5,253 bases of DNA. Source: Clostridia bacterium (GTDB lineage: Bacteria > Bacillota_A > Clostridia > Oscillospirales > CAG-382). Made by a program: the position numbers and the translations under genes. Below are positions 1-5,253 of the stretch, piece by piece (the stretch's first letter is position 1; each line of letters begins with the position of its first letter). The stretch is from assembly GCA_017517985.1 (NCBI GenBank), contig JAFWWX010000404.1, positions 1 to 5,253 on the forward strand. The letters are read 5' to 3'. The notes beneath the pieces were generated by a model. That model was not told the DNA's origin, did no database searches, and was given only the letters and a program-made list of their open reading frames with translations.

Positions 1-1
1 A

Positions 2-295
2 AAAACAGTAGAATTAAGCGATGAGGACTATAATGCCTTGCTCATAGATGAGAAAGACATTGAAACTGAGTACATAAAAGAAGAACAACGACTCGTTGTT
101 CATAAGACTCTAAAAAAGATTAAGGATGAATATAGTCAGGTTTTATACCTTTCCTTTTTTGAGGACTTATCAAACAAAGAAATCTCTATTGTGATGAAAA
201 AAAGCAAACGCCAGATAGAAAACCTCTTATATCGTGCGAAGCTATCACTTAAAAATGAACTGGATAAGGAGGGCTTCTACTATGAAAAGTTATGA
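2..295 (+). CDS. RNA polymerase sigma-70 family (ECF-like) sigma factor, 3' part only
   Basis: This is the C-terminal 97 residues of a sigma factor; the frame is open to the left edge, so the start and region 2 lie outside the window. The TTG at 38 lies inside the gene and is not a start. Visible residues 1-30 look like the acidic linker between regions 2 and 4. Residues about 31-90 match sigma region 4 (Sigma70_r4_2 type): a helix around TLKKIKDEY, the VLYLSFFEDLSNKEIS segment typical of ECF region 4.1, and a helix-turn-helix at about 57-80 (LSNKEISIVMKKSKRQIENL) that would contact the -35 element. It would direct RNA polymerase to envelope or stress promoters, often including its own. It overlaps the next gene by 14 nt, the usual arrangement for a sigma factor with its membrane-bound regulator. 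Family assignment is secure; subgroup and inducing signal cannot be read from this fragment. Confidence 0.88.
   Translation, partial: KTVELSDEDYNALLIDEKDIETEYIKEEQRLVVHKTLKKIKDEYSQVLYLSFFEDLSNKEISIVMKKSKRQIENLLYRAKLSLKNELDKEGFYYEKL
266..273 (+). promoter_or_regulatory. Ribosome binding site fixing the start at 282
   Basis: AAGGAGGG lies inside the end of the sigma factor gene, with 8 nt before the ATG at 282. This near-perfect Shine-Dalgarno sequence decides for the start at 282 over the longer open frame beginning with an ATG at 234, whose first 16 codons run through sigma factor coding sequence. Confidence 0.85.
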
Positions 296-968
296 AGAAA
301 TGGCAGAGCAAGTCTTGAAAAGAAGCGAAAAAGAAATAGAAAAACGAAATATGCGAAGAAGAAAAACAGCAAGGATAGTATCATCTCTTTCGTGCTTTTG
401 CATTATAGCAGTTATATGTTTTAGCGTGTACAATAACGAAATTTTCGACTTTGGGAAGAATGCAGGCTACCAAAAACAGAGTATCGCAACCACCGAAACA
501 GGCGAAAAAACAAATGAAGTAAAAGATCTGGAGAATTATAAGTATTCAATAAATAATTCTATCAACAGAGAGCAAGATGAGGTTGCAGGAACTGCATCAA
601 AACCGACGTACAATGTTCCTTCTCAAGAGGCTGGCAAAGCATCCGATATTTTTTTTGATAGTACCGAAGAGACAGCTAAAACGGAAAGCTTTCCCGAAAT
701 TACAACTGAACAGGCGGTAAAAAAAGCAAGAGAAAAGTTAAGTGATAAAGAAATGGAAACCATAATCAATCTTGAAAACCCAAAAATCGAAGAAGTGGTT
801 CTCAACGGCGATGCATCAATATACTTGTTTGATGAAAGCTTTGATGTTTCAGGGAAAAGCCTTTATAAAATCACTTACAACACCGAACTTGACGGATTAC
901 TTGGACCAATTACATTTTATGTAGATAAAATGTCCGGTATTGTCATTGGTGCTGATTACAGAGAATGA
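282..968 (+). CDS. Putative membrane-anchored anti-sigma factor with PepSY-like outer domain
   Basis: A 228-residue protein with a short, charged N-terminal tail (1-31, ending in the basic run RNMRRRK), one hydrophobic membrane segment (about 32-50, VSSLSCFCIIAVICFSVY) and an outer part. Residues about 52-137 are polar, rich in Thr, Glu, Asn and Ser, and look like a flexible linker. Residues about 138-228 resemble a PepSY-type domain: a helix starting ITTEQAVKKAREKL, then strands YKITY and ITFYVDKMSGIVIGA, the last like the 'vD..tG.v' ending of PepSY repeats. Position directly after and overlapping a sigma factor, plus this topology, suggests an anti-sigma factor or sigma-linked sensor that holds the sigma factor at the membrane until an outside signal arrives. 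No zinc-binding HxxxCxxC anti-sigma motif is present and the cytoplasmic tail is very short, so the anti-sigma role is inferred from context. An alternative is an envelope protein merely co-expressed with the sigma factor. Confidence 0.68.
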   Translation: MKSYEEMAEQVLKRSEKEIEKRNMRRRKTARIVSSLSCFCIIAVICFSVYNNEIFDFGKNAGYQKQSIATTETGEKTNEVKDLENYKYSINNSINREQDEVAGTASKPTYNVPSQEAGKASDIFFDSTEETAKTESFPEITTEQAVKKAREKLSDKEMETIINLENPKIEEVVLNGDASIYLFDESFDVSGKSLYKITYNTELDGLLGPITFYVDKMSGIVIGADYRE

Positions 969-972
969 GGTG
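966..972 (+). promoter_or_regulatory. Ribosome binding site supporting the start at 977
   Basis: TGAGGTG overlaps the stop codon of the preceding gene and stands 4 nt before the ATG at 977. It supports that start over the in-frame ATG at 965, which would overlap the previous stop as ATGA but has no good Shine-Dalgarno upstream. Spacing is tight, so the 965 start (four extra residues, MRCD) is not excluded. Confidence 0.55.
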
Positions 973-976
973 CGAT

Positions 977-1825
977 ATGAAAAAGTATTTAATTCTATGC
1001 TTAATATTATGCGTTGCAATTCTTTCAGGATGCGATGGTACGAAAACAGATGTAAACGGACCAACGGAAAATCAGGTGTCTTATCTTGATGAAAAGTACG
1101 AAAAGATGACTCTTAAAATTATTGACGGTGCCGAAAGCGGAAATCTTATCCTTGCCGGAGTGGAAAGCAAGTCTGTCTATATTCTTGATGCAACAAAGGT
1201 TGAGATTCTGATAGACGGCAATAAAGAGGAACTCGAAGATTTAGAGGATGGTATGCCGTTAGATGTTTACTGTGAGGGAGAGTTTAGTAATGTTCCGCAG
1301 AAGCATGATGTGCCTATTGATATTACATCCTTTTGTAAATCTATTAGCGGTTATTCTATCGGAACAAAACGAAATCCCGGCGGAACATGTTATGATTTGA
1401 GTGGTCTGTATTTAAAAGTTCTTGAGGATTTATGGGAAGTTGATGCCGGACTTAACGGAGATATAAAATACATTAGCATTGATTTGAGTAAGGCTCCCGG
1501 AGAGTTGACAGAGGGCGAAAAGTCAGCCATCAGTTATATCTTTGCAAAAGCACACGATAAACAGTGCTTACAGCTCACTTTTGAAGAATTAAGAGAGCAA
1601 GGATACATCAAAAAAGATGAACTTTATTGGGAAAATGGCCTATTGTTTTCAATTACTGATAGTATGAAAGCTGAAGAACAATATCACGGACTTCGTGTGA
1701 TTAAGTTTGATGCTCAGAAATGGCGTAGCGGAACAGGTGCATATATCTTTTCAGATTGTACTGCATCATGGCCGCAAATGGGAACCTGGACAGATTATAA
1801 TGTCGGTGCTCATGCTATCTCATAA
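977..1825 (+). CDS. Uncharacterised extracytoplasmic lipoprotein
   Basis: A 282-residue predicted lipoprotein. The signal peptide is MKKYLILCLILCVAILSGC, with lipobox LSGC and Cys19 as the lipidated residue, so the mature protein should sit on the outer face of the membrane. Residues about 45-110 are rich in short beta strands (GNLILAGVESKSVYILDATKVEI, then a GMPLDVYCEG segment) and look like a small OB-like barrel of the kind seen in DUF3221-type lipoproteins; this is a resemblance, not a confirmed match. The C-terminal part (about 165-282) includes LTFEELREQGYIKKDELYWE and a Ser/Gly/Trp-rich end finishing VGAHAIS. From memory, similar endings occur in the outer sensor parts of clostridial BlaR1-like proteins and lipoproteins, but I cannot verify this. 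It lies 8 nt after the anti-sigma-like gene and 13 nt before the serpin gene. No enzyme motif was seen; binding or sensing is the most that can be proposed. Confidence 0.78.
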   Translation: MKKYLILCLILCVAILSGCDGTKTDVNGPTENQVSYLDEKYEKMTLKIIDGAESGNLILAGVESKSVYILDATKVEILIDGNKEELEDLEDGMPLDVYCEGEFSNVPQKHDVPIDITSFCKSISGYSIGTKRNPGGTCYDLSGLYLKVLEDLWEVDAGLNGDIKYISIDLSKAPGELTEGEKSAISYIFAKAHDKQCLQLTFEELREQGYIKKDELYWENGLLFSITDSMKAEEQYHGLRVIKFDAQKWRSGTGAYIFSDCTASWPQMGTWTDYNVGAHAIS

Positions 1826-1830
1826 GGAGG
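1824..1830 (+). promoter_or_regulatory. Ribosome binding site fixing the start at 1839
   Basis: AAGGAGG overlaps the stop codon of the lipoprotein gene and lies 8 nt before the ATG at 1839. It decides for this start rather than the upstream ATG at 1707, which would give 44 extra residues translated out of frame through lipoprotein coding sequence and would bury the signal peptide. Confidence 0.9.
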
Positions 1831-1838
1831 TTTTTCGG

Positions 1839-3893
1839 ATGAAGAAAAGAATTTCAATAATTTTAGCAGCAGTAATGCTTGTATCCATAACGGTTGTTGC
1901 CTTTGCATTAGGCACAACCACACCTACACCAAAAGAAAACAATCCTGTATCCGAATGGGCACAAGAGTCGGTTGTAAAGGCCGGAGAAAATCACATTCTT
2001 GAATCCGGCAGAAATTATGTCTATGGTAATCCTATTACCCGTGAGGAATTTTGTGAGCTTATCTATAACCTTATCCACAATACAAGCAGTAAAGGTATTA
2101 TGATAGATTATGTTCTGAATGTTGATATAACAGATACGGATAATGCTAAGGTTTTAGAGCTTTATGCAAGAGGAATTATAAACGGCAAAACAAAGACTGA
2201 GTTCGCACCAAACGATACACTTACTCGTGAAGAAGCTGCAACGATTATTGCACGGACCTGCGACAAAGAAATTCCCGTTCCAAGACATGAGCTGTATTAT
2301 GAATTTGCAGACAAATCTGAAATATCAGATTGGGCGATGGACGGCGTGCAGAATGTTTGCAATATGGGTGTTATGAAAGGCACAGGTGACGGTAAATTCT
2401 CTCCAAAAGGTACATTCACAGTTGAAGAAGCAATCACAGCGCTTATGCGTATATTTGAAACCTACAAAGCAAATGAAGCACTCAATGAAGGCGGTATTGT
2501 CATTAAGTCGGAATTTGACGGCAATGTGATCATTACAGATAAAAATGATGTGGCAGAGATTAAGAGAATTTTAACAAGCTACAGCTATACAGAACCACCC
2601 TGTGACGGAATTACAACTCATTATATAACATTTGATAATGAGGCTTATTCACTCCTTAAGGACTGTAAGGAAATCAATAAAGACGGAAAGCAGGCAAAAA
2701 TATCAGATAATGACCTTGCTACCATTCTTAAAATCATAGAAAAAACACAAGAGCCGGTGGTATCAACACCTGAAACCAGCCTTTCCTTTGCAGATAATCT
2801 TGATAAGCAAATGCCAAAGGATAAAAACTATATGTTTTCTCCGCTGTCAATTAAGATGGCATTAGCACTTGCTGCAAATGGTGCATCAGGAGAAACACAA
2901 ACTGAAATTCTGAATGTTCTCGGTGTAACTGACCTTGATGAGTTTAATAATGTATCAAAGGACTTGATCGAAAGATATTCGCAGACTGATATTTTAAGGC
3001 TTAACATTGCAAACTCAATCTGGATGAATAAGGATAAAACCTCGCAGAATTTCAGCAGTAGCTTCAAGAATACTGCTACAGAATTTTATGATGCAGAGGT
3101 CAAATCTATAAATAACTCAAATGCAGTAAAAGAAATCAATTCCTGGGTAAGTGATAAAACAAACGGAAAGATACCCACAATCATTCAAAATGCAGATGAC
3201 TTCTGGGCAATGCTTATCAATGCAATATATTTCAAAGGTGCATGGCTGGATGAGTTCAGCGTCAATGCAACAAAGCCCGATCAGTTCAATAATGCAGACG
3301 GAACTAAAATCACCATTGATTTTATGAACAAAACAAAATGGTTCCCATATGCAAAAACAAATTCAGTACAGATTATTGAGCTTCCGTATCAGAACAGACT
3401 TGAAAAATTCTCTGAAGATGGCGAATATCTGGATACAGAGGTTTACAAAGACCTTGATGTGAGTATGTATCTGATTATGCCGGAGGGCGACATCAATGTT
3501 GAGCAGGAATTATCTGCAGCAATCAATGATGAAAGCTTTGAAAGCACCTATATCAGAATGTCGATGCCGAAGTTTAGAATTGAATATGAAACAAGTCTAA
3601 ACCAAATATTCAAGAATATGGGCATAACCACTGCTTTTGATGATAAAACTGCTGATTTCACAAAGATGTTTGACAAAGGAAATATGTGGTTTACAAATAC
3701 AATTCATAAGACATATATCGACGTGGACGAAAAAGGAACAGAGGCCGCAGCCGTAACCGCAATCGGTATGGCAGGCTCTGCATTACCGCCGGAACCTATC
3801 GAACTGAAATTCAATAAACCATTCTACTTTGCTATCCGTGACAACACAAGCGGCGAAACACTCTTTATGGGACGGTATGCCTTTGCAGAGTAA
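1839..3893 (+). CDS. Secreted SLH-domain serpin (surface-anchored serine/cysteine protease inhibitor)
   Basis: A 684-residue fusion. Residues 1-23 are a signal peptide (MKKRISIILAAVML..., likely cut after AFA). Three SLH repeats follow at about 36-82 (SEWAQESV, PITREEF), 96-140 (LYARGIINGKTKTEFAPND, LTREEAATIIART) and 155-206 (ISDWAMDGV, GVMKGTGDGKFSPKGTFTVEEA); SLH repeats bind secondary cell-wall polymers. Residues about 220-302 are an unassigned module. Residues about 312-684 form a full serpin of normal length: YMFSPLSIKMALALAANGA (shutter, helix B), INSWVSDKTNGKI (helix F, about 433-445), LINAIYFKGAW (strand 3A), MPKFRIE, IHKTYIDVDEKGTEAAAVTA (strand 5A and hinge, His623), and KFNKPFYFAI with LFMGR near the C-terminus. 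The hinge has Gly633, Thr634, Glu635 and Ala636-Ala638 at P15-P10, the small-residue pattern of inhibitory serpins, so it should trap target proteases covalently. It belongs to the sigma/anti-sigma operon. Serpin and SLH assignments are strong; the target protease is unknown. Confidence 0.95.
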   Translation: MKKRISIILAAVMLVSITVVAFALGTTTPTPKENNPVSEWAQESVVKAGENHILESGRNYVYGNPITREEFCELIYNLIHNTSSKGIMIDYVLNVDITDTDNAKVLELYARGIINGKTKTEFAPNDTLTREEAATIIARTCDKEIPVPRHELYYEFADKSEISDWAMDGVQNVCNMGVMKGTGDGKFSPKGTFTVEEAITALMRIFETYKANEALNEGGIVIKSEFDGNVIITDKNDVAEIKRILTSYSYTEPPCDGITTHYITFDNEAYSLLKDCKEINKDGKQAKISDNDLATILKIIEKTQEPVVSTPETSLSFADNLDKQMPKDKNYMFSPLSIKMALALAANGASGETQTEILNVLGVTDLDEFNNVSKDLIERYSQTDILRLNIANSIWMNKDKTSQNFSSSFKNTATEFYDAEVKSINNSNAVKEINSWVSDKTNGKIPTIIQNADDFWAMLINAIYFKGAWLDEFSVNATKPDQFNNADGTKITIDFMNKTKWFPYAKTNSVQIIELPYQNRLEKFSEDGEYLDTEVYKDLDVSMYLIMPEGDINVEQELSAAINDESFESTYIRMSMPKFRIEYETSLNQIFKNMGITTAFDDKTADFTKMFDKGNMWFTNTIHKTYIDVDEKGTEAAAVTAIGMAGSALPPEPIELKFNKPFYFAIRDNTSGETLFMGRYAFAE

Positions 3894-3905
3894 GGATGGT
3901 GTGCT

Positions 3906-4736
3906 ATGAAGAAAAAAGTTATTGGACCAATATTGTGCTTTGTATTTATAATCGCCGTGGTATTTGGAACCTTGTATTTAGTAGATCATCACAGAATGAA
4001 GAATAACGAACCCGTTGTGTTCTCAACTTGGGGTGCTAAATATACTCATCCTGTGAAGCCAAATGATTATCCATTACAGAACGGTGTTAACTCTAATAAA
4101 GAACAGAGCTTTGTAGGTAAAGTCATCGAAGAAACAACCACCTATATGATAGTTGAACCTGCCAACGATGAATACGAAAGAACTGTTGCAGAGCAGATTA
4201 AAATTGAGTATGGCACAGACCATAAAGATTATCTTTACGGCACAGGACGATTAGTTGTTATCTATTATAAGGGTGAAATCAATACCGATGATGGCAAAAT
4301 GTCTTCAATAAAAACTGACGATATATCTGTTGAAGGCTTTCGTGAATGGGAAATGAAGGTTGTTTCGTCAAATGAGCATACAACCAAGAAAATATATGAC
4401 AAAGCACAGCCACACGACAGTGACACAGAATCTCATTGGTATAGACAGTATAATCTCTATTATCACGGTCTTGAAGATGTAATTATAACCGTTGATGGAG
4501 AGCAGCACTCCCTTGCTCATGCGATGAAGCTTGGTAAAATTACAATGTCCGCAATCCTGGCAAAAGCAAATCAGGATGTATCAGATGGTATAATTGATGA
4601 ACTTGTTTACAAAGACGGCGGTAGTCAAGTTTACAAATATCCTGATTATACAATCGTAAAATATCATACCCTTGACGGTAACGATGATATGTATATCGGC
4701 ACACCTGATATTGGAATTGATGTAGCAAATAAATAG
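3906..4736 (+). CDS. Uncharacterised membrane-anchored extracytoplasmic protein, OB-like domain
   Basis: A 276-residue protein beginning with MKKK and a hydrophobic stretch at about 5-26 (VIGPILCFVFIIAVVFGTLYLV). Without a lipobox or clear cleavage site, this looks like an uncleaved signal anchor leaving the rest outside. Residues about 69-125 (FVGKVIEETTTYMIVEP ... GRLVVIYYKGEI) have the strand pattern of a small OB-like barrel, reminiscent of DUF3221 and of the lipoprotein two genes upstream; this is unconfirmed. Residues about 184-276 form a second region (LYYHGLEDVIITVDG, SLAHAMKLGKIT, YKYPDYTIVKYHTLDG, MYIGTPD). From memory, similar sequence accompanies the outer parts of clostridial BlaR1-like sensors, which I cannot check. 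It starts 12 nt after the serpin stop, with AAGGA at 3892-3896 as ribosome binding site, and is the last gene before the terminator. No catalytic motif was seen; a sensing, binding or accessory role is possible. Confidence 0.75.
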   Translation: MKKKVIGPILCFVFIIAVVFGTLYLVDHHRMKNNEPVVFSTWGAKYTHPVKPNDYPLQNGVNSNKEQSFVGKVIEETTTYMIVEPANDEYERTVAEQIKIEYGTDHKDYLYGTGRLVVIYYKGEINTDDGKMSSIKTDDISVEGFREWEMKVVSSNEHTTKKIYDKAQPHDSDTESHWYRQYNLYYHGLEDVIITVDGEQHSLAHAMKLGKITMSAILAKANQDVSDGIIDELVYKDGGSQVYKYPDYTIVKYHTLDGNDDMYIGTPDIGIDVANK

Positions 4737-4742
4737 AAATGT

Positions 4743-4774
4743 GGTCTCGGAGATTTCTCCGGGACCTCTTTTTT
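4743..4774 (+). terminator. Rho-independent terminator of the sigma factor/serpin operon
   Basis: A 10-bp stem (4743-4752 with 4757-4766, GGTCTCGGAG against CTCCGGGACC, including one G-T wobble) closes a 4-nt ATTT loop and is followed by TC and six T at 4769-4774, then a second T-rich run. It starts 6 nt after the stop of the last operon gene. There is no matching T-run on the minus strand, so it works in one direction only. Confidence 0.95.
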
Positions 4775-4784
4775 GCTTTTTATG

Positions 4785-4813
4785 TTGACAATTTAAAACA
4801 TAACTGTTATAAT
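4785..4813 (+). promoter_or_regulatory. Consensus vegetative promoter for the padR unit
   Basis: A perfect -35 box TTGACA (4785-4790), a 17-bp spacer and a perfect -10 box TATAAT (4808-4813), with an extended -10 TG at 4805-4806. Transcription should start near 4820. Both hexamers match the housekeeping sigma-A consensus exactly, so intrinsic strength should be very high and regulation probably depends on repression. It lies just after the upstream terminator, making the downstream genes an independent unit. Confidence 0.93.
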
Positions 4814-4815
4814 AA

Positions 4816-4840
4816 ACATACATAGAATATCTATGTATGT
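4816..4840 (+). promoter_or_regulatory. Probable PadR operator: perfect 11-bp inverted repeat over the transcription start
   Basis: ACATACATAGA (4816-4826) and its exact reverse complement TCTATGTATGT (4830-4840) flank the 3-nt centre ATA. The repeat begins 2 nt after the -10 box and covers the predicted start of transcription. ACAT/ATGT-bearing dyads are typical of PadR-family operators, and the padR gene follows directly, so autorepression by blocking polymerase is the natural reading. As RNA it could also form a 5' hairpin, but there is no T-run behind it, so it is not a terminator. Confidence 0.8.
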
Positions 4841-4853
4841 AGAATTAAGATGT

Positions 4854-4862
4854 AAGGGTGAT
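4854..4862 (+). promoter_or_regulatory. Ribosome binding site supporting the padR start at 4867
   Basis: AAGGGTGAT resembles the full anti-Shine-Dalgarno complement with one base missing, and stands 4-8 nt before the ATG at 4867 depending on which bases pair. The alternative in-frame starts GTG 4858 and ATG 4861 lie inside this element and so would lack a ribosome binding site of their own. Confidence 0.7.
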
Positions 4863-4866
4863 GAAA

Positions 4867-5205
4867 ATGGCTATTAACAAAGAACTTGTAAAAGGCAGCA
4901 CATCAATTCTTGTTTTATCGTTGTTGTCGAGAGAAGATATGTATGGCTATCAGATAACGCAGACCTTAAAAGAAGAAACCAATAATGTGTTTGAAATGAA
5001 AGAAGGCACATTGTATCCTCTTTTGCATGGTTTGGAAAACGAGAAAGCAATCGAGGCATATTGGAAAGATGCAGATAACGGAAAACGCAGAAAATATTAT
5101 CATATTACAAAAGTTGGAAAGAAACTTTTGGAAGATAAAAAGGCTGAATGGAGTGTGTATTCTAAAGCGGTTAACACGGTTATAGGAGGGGTTTGTTATG
5201 AGTAG
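4867..5205 (+). CDS. PadR family transcriptional regulator (short form)
   Basis: A 112-residue cytoplasmic DNA-binding protein starting MAINKELVKGSTSILVLSLL. The PadR winged helix-turn-helix covers about residues 8-85: MYGYQITQTL (25-34), the recognition-helix signature KEGTLYPLLHGLE (45-57), and the wing with GKRRKYYHITKVGKKLL (72-88). A short C-terminal helix follows, as usual in the small PadR subfamily, which acts as a dimer. Such proteins commonly repress their own operon and a neighbouring membrane or transport gene in response to small hydrophobic compounds or envelope stress. It has its own consensus promoter with a perfect dyad at the transcription start, fitting autorepression. It overlaps the next gene by 8 nt, so the two are translationally coupled. 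The start at 4867 was chosen from ribosome binding site spacing; GTG 4858 or ATG 4861 would add at most three residues. The ligand is unknown. Confidence 0.94.
   Translation: MAINKELVKGSTSILVLSLLSREDMYGYQITQTLKEETNNVFEMKEGTLYPLLHGLENEKAIEAYWKDADNGKRRKYYHITKVGKKLLEDKKAEWSVYSKAVNTVIGGVCYE
5184..5190 (+). promoter_or_regulatory. Ribosome binding site for the gene starting at 5198
   Basis: AGGAGGG lies inside the 3' end of padR, 7 nt before the ATG at 5198. It is what identifies the otherwise very short open frame at the right edge as a real gene start. Confidence 0.85.
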
Positions 5206-5253
5206 AGTTATTGATAGCTTTATCAATGATGTTTGCAGTTACATAAAATACAA
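5198..5253 (+). CDS. PadR-associated HAAS/DUF1700 or permease-prefix-like protein, 5' end only
   Basis: Only 18 codons are inside the window (MSRVIDSFINDVCSYIKY), the rest lying beyond the right edge. It starts 8 nt before the padR stop with a strong ribosome binding site, so it is co-translated with padR. The residues resemble the start of the helical region found in PadR partners such as HAAS/DUF1700 membrane proteins and 'permease prefix domain' proteins, which typically begin with a helix of the form FLDEVCSYVKYK. This is family knowledge applied to a very short stretch. The full product would be expected to be a membrane protein, but nothing visible here shows that. Confidence 0.65.
   Translation, partial: MSRVIDSFINDVCSYIKY

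Noticed and set aside
234..281. Upstream ATG extending the anti-sigma-like gene by 16 codons
   Set aside because: The extension reads through sigma factor coding sequence in another frame and has no ribosome binding site; AAGGAGGG before 282 is decisive.
1505..1533. TTGACA inside the lipoprotein gene as a possible internal promoter for the serpin
   Set aside because: No -10-like hexamer lies at 16-18 bp; the nearest AT-rich hexamer is about 24 bp away.
1707..1838. N-terminal extension of the serpin gene to an ATG at 1707
   Set aside because: It overlaps the lipoprotein gene in another frame and would hide a good signal peptide; the start at 1839 has an excellent ribosome binding site.
2828..3067. 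Minus-strand open frame of 79 codons inside the serpin gene
   Set aside because: It is a shadow of the serpin reading frame, with no independent start signal or recognisable product.
4581..4823. Minus-strand open frame of 80 codons across the terminator and padR promoter
   Set aside because: It runs antisense through a real gene and through the terminator and promoter, with no family resemblance.
4816..4840. Inverted repeat read as a terminator or attenuator hairpin
   Set aside because: The stem is AT-rich, there is no T-run after it, and its place over the transcription start fits an operator better.

Overview
The window is AT-rich and densely coded, with every gene on the + strand, strong purine-rich ribosome binding sites, short gaps or overlaps between genes, a consensus sigma-A type promoter and an intrinsic terminator. 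Together with the protein types (S-layer homology repeats, a PadR regulator, a sigma/anti-sigma pair, lipoprotein), this points to a Gram-positive, low-GC Bacillota, most likely a clostridial gut-type organism (Oscillospiraceae/Lachnospiraceae-like). That placement is inference, because no rRNA or marker gene is present.

Positions 1-4774 look like the 3' part of one transcription unit. It holds: (i) the C-terminal part of an ECF-like sigma-70 family sigma factor, cut by the window's left edge; (ii) a single-pass membrane protein in the anti-sigma position with a PepSY-like outer domain; (iii) a lipoprotein; (iv) a secreted 684-residue protein with three S-layer homology (SLH) repeats, an unassigned ~80-residue module and a complete serpin; (v) a protein with an N-terminal membrane anchor and an OB-like plus an unassigned C-terminal domain. 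A strong hairpin/T-run terminator closes the unit. Genes ii-v all have predicted membrane, lipoprotein or secretion signals, so the sigma factor seems to control a cell-envelope programme whose most recognisable product is a wall-displayed protease inhibitor.

Positions 4785-5253 begin a second, independent unit: a near-ideal promoter (TTGACA, 17-bp spacer, TGnTATAAT) followed at once by a perfect 11-bp inverted repeat that covers the expected transcription start, then a short PadR-family repressor and the first codons of a translationally overlapping gene that resembles the PadR-associated HAAS/DUF1700 or permease-prefix family.

The main item of interest is the SLH-serpin fusion inside a sigma/anti-sigma operon. 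It suggests, as inference only, an envelope stress circuit in which extracellular proteolysis is sensed and answered by a surface-anchored suicide protease inhibitor. No RNA genes, insertion sequences, CRISPR arrays or attachment sites were seen.
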